A stretch of 39,786 nt of DNA. It comes from an uncultured Flavobacteriales bacterium. GTDB taxonomy: Bacteria > Bacteroidota > Bacteroidia > Flavobacteriales_D > Crocinitomicaceae. The stretch spans positions 1 to 39,786 of the forward strand of contig CAJXMN010000014.1 in NCBI GenBank assembly GCA_913056215.1. The letters are read 5' to 3'. The translations under genes and the position numbers were made by a program. The notes beneath the pieces were generated by a model. It was not told the DNA's origin, did no database searches, and worked only from the letters and a program-made list of their open reading frames with translations. Positions 33,916 through 39,786 of the stretch are shown piece by piece (position 1 is the first letter of the stretch; each line of letters starts with the position of its first letter).

Positions 33916-34599
33916 ATGGCAAAAGAAACAATATTACTGGTCGATGATGATCCGGACATCGTAGAACTCATCAAGTACAACCTTGCAAAAGCTGGCTATA
34001 AAGTACTTACGGCCTACGACGGAGAAGAAGGAATAAAACTTGCCAAACAAAACAAAACCGATCTCATTTTACTCGATGTAATGATGCCAAAAATGGATGG
34101 CATTGAGGTCTGTGAGCTGATTCGAGAAGATGCTACCATTCAGCAACCTATGGTTGCATTCCTTACCTCACGGAACGAGGACTATTCGCAAATTGCTGGG
34201 TTCAGAGCCGGTGGGGATGATTACATCAGCAAACCCATTCGTCCGAAGGTTTTAATGAGTCGAGTGGAGGCATTGTTGAGAAGAAAGGACAATCGTTCTG
34301 TGGGATCTACGCAAGAATCGATCAATAGTAAAATCAAATTGGACCGGGAGCGTTTCCTGCTCATTGCTGATGGTCGTGAAATGCAGCTTCCCAAAAAAGA
34401 GTTTGAACTGCTCGAATTACTATTGTCGAAACCCGGTAAAGTGTTTACGCGCGATCAGATATTGACCAATGTCTGGGGCAACGAAACGATCGTCGGGGAG
34501 CGCACAATTGATGTTCATATCAGAAAATTGCGTGAAAAGATAGGAGATGCTTACATTCGCACTATAAAAGGTGTTGGGTACACGTACAATGAAGTGTGA
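33916..34599 (+). CDS. OmpR/PhoB-family response regulator
   Basis: A 227-residue response regulator. The receiver domain (1-120) has LLVDDDPDI, phospho-acceptor Asp54 (ILLDVMMPKMDG) and the conserved Lys in DDYISKPIRP. The winged-helix DNA-binding domain (~140-225) contains LPKKEFELLELLLSKPGKVF, NVWGNETIVGERTIDVHIRKL and IRTIKGVGYTY, as in PhoB. It lies behind a phosphate transporter gene with a PhoU domain and overlaps a PhoR-like kinase gene by four bases (GTGA), so control of phosphate uptake is the best guess. PhoB-like regulators with other roles look similar, so I give no gene symbol. Confidence 0.92.
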   Translation: MAKETILLVDDDPDIVELIKYNLAKAGYKVLTAYDGEEGIKLAKQNKTDLILLDVMMPKMDGIEVCELIREDATIQQPMVAFLTSRNEDYSQIAGFRAGGDDYISKPIRPKVLMSRVEALLRRKDNRSVGSTQESINSKIKLDRERFLLIADGREMQLPKKEFELLELLLSKPGKVFTRDQILTNVWGNETIVGERTIDVHIRKLREKIGDAYIRTIKGVGYTYNEV

Positions 34600-35630
34600 G
34601 AAGTAAGAAACCGATACATATAATTTTTGCGGGCAGCGTTATTTTTTCGTTGGCAACCCTCGTGTTGATTCTGATCGCTAATGCCTATCTCCCATTAGCG
34701 ACGCTCTACATTTTTCTTATTCCCTTCGCTAGTTTTATTTTATCTTTTGCCATTTTTTTCTTAGTTGTTGAACGCTTTATTCACGACAAAATCAAACTTA
34801 TTTACAGAGTCATACGACGAGGAAATAAAATTGAAGAACAAAGAAATCCAGTTTCCATGATGGACAACACCATCGATAAAGCGGTGGCTGAAACAAAATC
34901 CTGGGCAGAAGAACGCCATAAAGAGATTAGAAAATTAAAAGAACAAGCAAACTTCCGAAGGGAGTTCCTCGGTAATCTGGCCCACGAATTAAAGACACCT
35001 GTTTTCAGTATTCAGGGATATATTCTAACGTTGTTAGAAGGAGGCTTGGAGGACGAGAAGGTCAATCGTAAATTTCTGGAACGTGCTTCATTTGCGACTG
35101 AAAGAATGGCCGCTATTTTGGAGGATTTAGATGAAATCACCAAAATGGAGGTCAACCGCTATGAATTGCACCTTGAAAAATTCGATCTCGTAAAATTGAC
35201 TAAAGAAGTGCTTGACTCGACAGAAGAACATCGCCCCGAAAAAGACATCAATGTTCAGATAGATAAATCCCATGACCCCATTTACGTGAAGGCTGACAAA
35301 GGTAAAATCTCACAAGTACTAACCAATCTCATTCTTAATTCTATTAACTATGGAAAAAATAAAGGGAATACAATTATAAGATTTTACCCGATGGACGACG
35401 TGATCATGACAGAAGTAGCAGACGACGGACCCGGTATTGAAGAAAAAAATTTGCCACGTTTGTTTGAGCGTTTTTATCGCGTAGAGCAAAGTAGAAACAG
35501 GAATGAAGGAGGGTCAGGTCTTGGTCTGGCAATTTGTAAACACATCATTGAAGCACATAAACAGTCTATTAATGTTCGCAGTACCATCGATGTTGGAAGC
35601 GCTTTCACGTTCTCCCTACCTAAGGCATGA
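34596..35630 (+). CDS. PhoR-like sensor histidine kinase
   Basis: A 344-residue kinase with two transmembrane helices (~8-30 and 36-58) joined by a very short loop, so there is no periplasmic sensor domain, as in PhoR. The dimerisation domain has FRREFLGNLAHELKTPVFSIQG with phospho-accepting His130. The ATPase domain shows the N box (NLILNSINYG), EVADDGPGIE, FERFYRVEQSRNRNEGGSGLGLAI and a final FTFSLP. No PAS domain is visible between membrane and kinase core, unlike E. coli PhoR. The GTG start at 34596 overlaps the regulator's TGA. Confidence 0.9.
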   Translation: MRSKKPIHIIFAGSVIFSLATLVLILIANAYLPLATLYIFLIPFASFILSFAIFFLVVERFIHDKIKLIYRVIRRGNKIEEQRNPVSMMDNTIDKAVAETKSWAEERHKEIRKLKEQANFRREFLGNLAHELKTPVFSIQGYILTLLEGGLEDEKVNRKFLERASFATERMAAILEDLDEITKMEVNRYELHLEKFDLVKLTKEVLDSTEEHRPEKDINVQIDKSHDPIYVKADKGKISQVLTNLILNSINYGKNKGNTIIRFYPMDDVIMTEVADDGPGIEEKNLPRLFERFYRVEQSRNRNEGGSGLGLAICKHIIEAHKQSINVRSTIDVGSAFTFSLPKA

Positions 35631-35681
35631 GGTACCCATGCCAGGTCAGATATTTTCATTAACTTGGAGCAAAAGTAGTTC

Positions 35682-37010
35682 ATGCTCTATCGCTTGCTAA
35701 AATTCTTCATTGGTGTTGGCATTCGTCTCTATTACAACGAGGTGAAGGTTAAAAACAAGCAACGTTTAGCACAGGGGGAAGGCCCTGTTATTATCGTGGC
35801 AAACCACCCCAATACGCTCATGGACGCCTGGGTGATTGGAATGATCTGCAAGCAGCCGATACATTACATGGCAAAAGCAACGCTCTTTGACTCCAAATTA
35901 AAACTCAGGTTGCTAAGAAGTCTAAATCTAATTCCAATTAACCGCCAGGGAGAAGGCATTACAAAGGGAGTTGACAACATGGACTCACTGACAGAATGTT
36001 ATGAAGTATTGGCCGCTGGTAAAACATTGGTCATCTTCCCGGAAGGCACAAGTTACAAGGAACGTGTTCTTCGTAAATTAAAAACAGGTACGGCTCGCAT
36101 TGCTCTAGAAACCGAACAGCGCAACGGAGGAGAATTAGGTGTAAAAATAGTCGCAGTAGGTCTTAACTATTCGCAACAAGAAAAATTTCGTAGCAATATT
36201 CTCATCGATGTTGACGAACCACACGATGTGCGTCAATACCTCGAAGAATATAAAAAAGATAAACACGAAGCTTCAATGCGCTTGACAAGAGAGATTCGCA
36301 AACGTCTCGAACGCGTTCTAGTGACTGCAGAATCTCAAGATGAAGAGTTGCTGATCGAAAAAATTTACAAAGTGCTCAACACGCGCTATCAAGAAAAAAA
36401 GATTCGTGGTGTATCGAAAGAAGTTGCCGATATGAAAGAAATCACTCGACGCCTTGATGAAATCAAAATCTTACAGCCCTGGCGCCTGGAAGAGATCAAA
36501 AACAAATTAAAATCCATCGATTGGAAACTTGAAAAAATGCACATCCGCACCGATTTTCTCGATCGCAAATTCAGATCAGTTCCTTTTCTAAAACAAGTGT
36601 TGATATCAATGCTCTTTGTTTTAATTGCTATGCCTGTAGCTCTTTTCGGTGTCCTCCACAATATTTTTCAATACCTGTTCGCTGACTGGTTAGTACCTAA
36701 AATCTCCAAAGACATTGAATACTATGCACCTTTAGCTATTTTGGTAGGAACTATTCTCTATCCGGTCACGTATACCTTATGGGGACTGCTTGCCTATCTA
36801 CTTTTTGATTTGCGCTCCTTCGGTATGGTCATTTATATACTCTTGCTCCCGACGACTGGACTCTTCGCTTATTGGTTCATTCGATACCTAAAAAACATTA
36901 GTTATAGTTGGCAATACATGCTATTGTTGGTCGACAGAAAATCGACACTACATGCTTTGCGGGAAGAAAAGAAGCATCTCCACGCGCTCCTCTATGATGA
37001 CAGTATCTAA
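35682..37010 (+). CDS. Membrane-bound 1-acyl-glycerol-3-phosphate acyltransferase-like protein
   Basis: A 442-residue PlsC-domain protein. The catalytic motif is VANHPNTLMDAW, with His42 and Asp48 spaced as H-x5-D, one residue longer than the classic H-x4-D. The glycerophosphate-binding motif is VIFPEGTSYKE (~115-125). A charged helical region (~190-300) precedes three or four C-terminal transmembrane helices (~306-335, 350-385, 388-410), so it is nearly twice the length of a simple PlsC. It probably acylates a lysophospholipid or glycerol-3-phosphate at the inner membrane. It lies 51 bp after the PhoR-like gene on the same strand and may be co-transcribed. Confidence 0.85.
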   Translation: MLYRLLKFFIGVGIRLYYNEVKVKNKQRLAQGEGPVIIVANHPNTLMDAWVIGMICKQPIHYMAKATLFDSKLKLRLLRSLNLIPINRQGEGITKGVDNMDSLTECYEVLAAGKTLVIFPEGTSYKERVLRKLKTGTARIALETEQRNGGELGVKIVAVGLNYSQQEKFRSNILIDVDEPHDVRQYLEEYKKDKHEASMRLTREIRKRLERVLVTAESQDEELLIEKIYKVLNTRYQEKKIRGVSKEVADMKEITRRLDEIKILQPWRLEEIKNKLKSIDWKLEKMHIRTDFLDRKFRSVPFLKQVLISMLFVLIAMPVALFGVLHNIFQYLFADWLVPKISKDIEYYAPLAILVGTILYPVTYTLWGLLAYLLFDLRSFGMVIYILLLPTTGLFAYWFIRYLKNISYSWQYMLLLVDRKSTLHALREEKKHLHALLYDDSI

Positions 37011-37154
37011 AAAAATTATTTCCGCTTCCTTTTTTGCATCACTATACTTTAGTTTAGCAATCCATTCGTTTTGATTAAATTTGAGTAATACAATTGGTCT
37101 TTCTTCGCGAAGGTTAAAAAGCATGTAGTCGTGTATTAAAAGTAAAATAAAGCT

Positions 37155-37162
37155 TAATTTTG
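37155..37162 (+). promoter_or_regulatory. -7 box of the YwqK-like lipoprotein/dnaG operon (TAATTTTG)
   Basis: A perfect TAnnTTTG element 11 bases before the ATG at 37174. A second possible box, TAAATTTG, lies at 37076-37083. The 163-bp gap also contains the palindrome CTTCGCGAAG (37103-37112). Confidence 0.5.
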
Positions 37163-37173
37163 TATCAGTTCAT

Positions 37174-37611
37174 ATGGCAAAATCATCAATTATGAAATAC
37201 AGCGTCATTGTTGCACTCCTCGTTATAGTGAGTGCCTGCAATCAAGGTGATCAGGAGCCCAAAAAGCAAACGGAACAAGATGTTTCAAATTATCGCGCTT
37301 TAAAAGTAGTCGATAATCAAGGGCGCTACAAAGAGTGGTATCCTGGACACGAACAGCTTAAACTGGAAGGTAGACAAAACGAAAAAGGAGAGCGTACTGG
37401 AATTTGGAAGCTCTACTCTAAAAATGGTGTAGTGCTTTCCATAACTGTATATACAGATGGAAAAAGAGATGGACATATCATTGTGAAACACCCCAATGGT
37501 GCATTGCATTACAAAGGCCAGTACGTTATGGATGAACGCGTAGGGGAATGGAAGTTCTACGATGAACAAGGAAATCTCACAAAAACTGAAAATTTTGGAG
37601 AAGTAGATTAA
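37174..37611 (+). CDS. YwqK/MORN-repeat-like lipoprotein
   Basis: A 145-residue lipoprotein. The lipobox VSAC follows a hydrophobic stretch, so Cys22 should be lipidated. ATG 37174 is used; ATG 37192 (MKYS) is a shorter alternative that still leaves a signal peptide. The mature part carries three or four MORN-like repeats (KEWYPGHEQLKLEGRQNEKGERTGIWKLY, DGHIIVKHPNGALHYKGQY, RVGEWKFYDEQGNL split here), as in the YwqK family. It is probably a small envelope protein binding a partner or lipid. The stop overlaps the dnaG start (TAATG), an unusual partner for a lipoprotein. Confidence 0.8.
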   Translation: MAKSSIMKYSVIVALLVIVSACNQGDQEPKKQTEQDVSNYRALKVVDNQGRYKEWYPGHEQLKLEGRQNEKGERTGIWKLYSKNGVVLSITVYTDGKRDGHIIVKHPNGALHYKGQYVMDERVGEWKFYDEQGNLTKTENFGEVD

Positions 37612-39575
37612 TGCGCAGAATACCCTCACATATCATTGATGACATCATGAACACCGCTCGCATTGAGGAGGTGATTGGCGATTATGTGCAATTAAAAAAA
37701 TCGGGATCCAACTATAAAGGTCTTAGTCCATTTACTGAAGAAAAAACACCTTCGTTTATGGTGAGTCCAGCCAAACAAATTTTCAAGTGCTTTTCTTCAG
37801 GAAAAGGAGGAACGGTAGTGAGTTTTCTCATGGAGCTCGAACAGTTCAGCTACCCGGAAGCTCTCAAATGGCTGGCAGAGCGTTACAACATCCAGTTGCC
37901 GGAAGAAAAACCACTCACTGAAGAAGAAAAGGAGGAAATTACGGAGCGCGAGAGTTTACAAATCATTAACGACTTTGCGCGCGACTTTTTCGTAGACACC
38001 ATCCATAACACTGATGAAGGTAAAACCATTGGGCTCTCTTACTTCAAGGAAAGAGGATTTCGTCAGGACATTATCGAGCGATTCCAACTCGGATATTGCC
38101 CGCGAAAAGAGCTATCTTTCACAGAAACGGCGCTTGAAAAAGGATTTAAACAAGAATATTTAGAACAGCTGGGGCTTACCAAAGTCAAAAATGACAGGTC
38201 TTTTGATTTTTTTAGTGGGCGGGTCATGTTTCCTATTCACAGTGTTTCTGGTAAAGTATTAGGTTTTGGTGGACGAACATTACAAAACGATAAGAAAGTT
38301 GCTAAATACTTCAATTCACCAGAGAGTATCCTTTACAATAAAAGTAAGATACTTTACGGAATCTATTTTGCCAAAAGCTCTATCATCAAACAAGATAACT
38401 GCTTTTTGGTGGAAGGATATACGGATGTGATTAGTCTGGCACAATCGGGAGTGGATAATGTTGTCGCCAGTAGCGGAACCTCTTTAACTACCGAACAAAT
38501 AAAGCTCGTACAGCGATATACCAATAATATTACCGTGCTCTACGACGGCGACGCTGCAGGAATCAAGGCTTCTTTCCGAGGGATTGACCTCATCCTGGAA
38601 GCAGGCATGAACGTCAAAGTCTTACTATTTCCGGATGGAGACGATCCCGACTCGTACGCTAAAAAAGTTGGTGCTGACGAATTGCAGCAATACATTGCGG
38701 ATCACCAACGGGATTTTGTGAGTTTCAAAACGCAAGTCCTCCTCGAAAGCACCACGAATGATCCCGTAAAGCGTGCTCAATTAATTCGGGAAATTGTTAC
38801 TTCCATTGCGAAAATCCCAGATAATATTACACGCAGTGTCTACCTCAAACAAACGGCAGAACAATTTGACCTTACAGAACAAACACTGGTCAACGAGCTC
38901 AATAAAATCCGGAGAAAATTAAGTAATGAGCGCCAAGGTCAACCGGTGATACAGGAGAAAGAAGAACAAGTTTTAGCTCCTCAACAGCGCGAAGCAGATC
39001 AGAGCCATCGTACTTTTTACGAACAGGAAAAGGACCTTATTCGCATACTTATTCTATATGGAACACGCGCTTTAGAAATTGAATCTCCAGATGAAAATGC
39101 TGAAGAAGAAGTCTCAGAAGTCAGTGTTGCCGAACTCATCATTGCAGAGATTGTTCGTGATGACCTTTCCTTTGACGATCCCTTATTCAAAATGCTCTTT
39201 GAACATTGCGAAAAAGGATTAGCGGAAGGTGTACTTTACGAACCGACACATTTTCTGCGACTTGAAGATCAAAATGTAGTCAAATTTGTCAGTGACCTCT
39301 TATCTCCACGATACGAATTAAGTCGCCGATGGCTGATGGATTACCGCATTGAAACAAACGGGGAGATTCACAAGCTTCCACAAGCCGTGAAAGAATCGTT
39401 GTATTCATTTAAAAAAGGTAAAATCATTGCGCGCATCGAAGCGATTAGAGAACAACTGAAACCTAAAGAAGAAACGATATCTGACGACAAAATCAACGAT
39501 TTACTTAAAGAACAAATGCAACTGGACCGCATTAAAGGTAATTTCGCACAACAACTCGGGAGAATTATTATTTGA
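37611..39575 (+). CDS. dnaG: DNA primase
   Basis: A 654-residue replicative primase that makes RNA primers at the fork. The N-terminal CHC2-like domain (1-100) reads GLSPFTEEKTPSF ... QIFKCFSSGKGG, but three of the four zinc ligands are replaced (Cys to Ser39, His to Thr42, Cys to Ser63; only Cys60 remains). I recall the same substitutions in other Bacteroidota DnaG. The catalytic core follows (RVMFPIHSVSGKVLGFGGR; TOPRIM motifs VEGYTDV with Glu268, YDGDAAG with Asp312, and DGDDPDSY). The C-terminal ~200 residues are the helicase-binding domain. The ATG at 37611 overlaps the lipoprotein stop. Confidence 0.95.
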   Translation: MRRIPSHIIDDIMNTARIEEVIGDYVQLKKSGSNYKGLSPFTEEKTPSFMVSPAKQIFKCFSSGKGGTVVSFLMELEQFSYPEALKWLAERYNIQLPEEKPLTEEEKEEITERESLQIINDFARDFFVDTIHNTDEGKTIGLSYFKERGFRQDIIERFQLGYCPRKELSFTETALEKGFKQEYLEQLGLTKVKNDRSFDFFSGRVMFPIHSVSGKVLGFGGRTLQNDKKVAKYFNSPESILYNKSKILYGIYFAKSSIIKQDNCFLVEGYTDVISLAQSGVDNVVASSGTSLTTEQIKLVQRYTNNITVLYDGDAAGIKASFRGIDLILEAGMNVKVLLFPDGDDPDSYAKKVGADELQQYIADHQRDFVSFKTQVLLESTTNDPVKRAQLIREIVTSIAKIPDNITRSVYLKQTAEQFDLTEQTLVNELNKIRRKLSNERQGQPVIQEKEEQVLAPQQREADQSHRTFYEQEKDLIRILILYGTRALEIESPDENAEEEVSEVSVAELIIAEIVRDDLSFDDPLFKMLFEHCEKGLAEGVLYEPTHFLRLEDQNVVKFVSDLLSPRYELSRRWLMDYRIETNGEIHKLPQAVKESLYSFKKGKIIARIEAIREQLKPKEETISDDKINDLLKEQMQLDRIKGNFAQQLGRIII

Positions 39576-39786
39576 TCATATCCAGAAAAAGTAGTACTTC
39601 GACCCGAACGATTTTATAGCTCTGCGATCTTTTTATTTACGACGATCTAAGACGAGTAAAAAAATTTGAGAAGAGCCCCTATTATCATTCCATCGAAATT
39701 ATTGTTCACCGCTAAGTTCAATTAGTAAATGCAACAAAAAGCTTAAAAAAACGGATGTTGTGGAAAGTTATTCTGAAGTTTTTCTG

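Noticed and set aside
37103-37112. Palindrome CTTCGCGAAG upstream of the YwqK-like lipoprotein
   Set aside because: A single 10-base palindrome without a second copy or known operator match is not enough for a regulatory call.
39576-39786. Possible 3' end of a minus-strand gene entering from the right edge
   Set aside because: Short open frames exist at the very edge, but none is long enough or recognisable; the segment otherwise shows no hairpin, promoter or RNA.
1-39786. CRISPR array, prophage, toxin-antitoxin or defence system
   Set aside because: No spaced direct repeats, phage structural genes, Cas, restriction or toxin motifs were seen. The YwqK-like protein is sometimes labelled an antitoxin, but no toxin lies beside it.

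Overview
The window reads as an ordinary chromosomal segment of a Bacteroidota bacterium, most likely Flavobacteriales. The evidence is: two proteins with type IX secretion (T9SS) sorting tails; GWxTD, DUF5606 and DUF4301 family proteins; lipoproteins with a GCTDxxAxNYDPxAxxDDGSC motif; a DnaG with a degenerate zinc site; and promoters of the Bacteroidota form (TTG near -33, TAnnTTTG near -7). Base composition is moderately AT-rich. Start codons are mostly preceded by A-rich sequence rather than a Shine-Dalgarno motif.

Layout. 1-507: 3' end of an insertion sequence (transposase C-terminus plus a 16-bp tandem repeat). 536-692: tRNA-Ser(UGA) on the minus strand with its own promoter and terminator. 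860-3366: GWxTD protein coupled to a GT2 glycosyltransferase. 3363-7775: aroQ and xerD, separated by a convergent pair, an LTA-synthase-like phosphotransferase and a GDPD lipoprotein. 8033-10319 (minus): DUF5606 protein followed by an M3 oligoendopeptidase. 10374-14649: two divergent subtilisin-family proteases, one a T9SS substrate and one with a long insertion in its catalytic domain. 14715-15803: a secreted protein built from ~35-residue repeats. 15893-18827: a FAD/NAD(P) oxidoreductase and a polytopic 2x[4Fe-4S] membrane protein. 18912-20845: an internally duplicated lipoprotein and a small beta-barrel protein. 20991-23481: a TPR histidine kinase with a LuxR-type regulator. 23565-24953: a second T9SS cargo protein. 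25011-28648: a three-gene glycosyltransferase operon. 28649-31522: an unknown secreted protein, a DUF4301 protein and a methyltransferase. 31624-35630: Na/Pi cotransporter followed by a PhoB/PhoR-like pair. 35682-37010: membrane acyltransferase. 37174-39575: YwqK-like lipoprotein overlapping dnaG. 39576-39786 holds no gene I can support.

How the genes fit together. Much of the window is cell-envelope biology: glycosyltransferases, a phosphoglycerol-type transferase with a phosphodiesterase, an acyltransferase, secreted proteases and lipoproteins. The NptA-like transporter and the PhoB/PhoR-like pair form a plausible phosphate-response unit, and both upstream regions carry similar ~11-bp-phased TTAAYA-like repeats. 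aroQ, xerD and dnaG are the housekeeping markers.

I did not find a CRISPR array, prophage, toxin-antitoxin pair or recognisable defence island. The least explained items are the FAD/polyferredoxin pair, the glycosyltransferase operon, the short-repeat secreted protein, the Na/Pi transporter with an extracytoplasmic domain, and promoters placed so close to the ATG that the mRNAs are probably leaderless.
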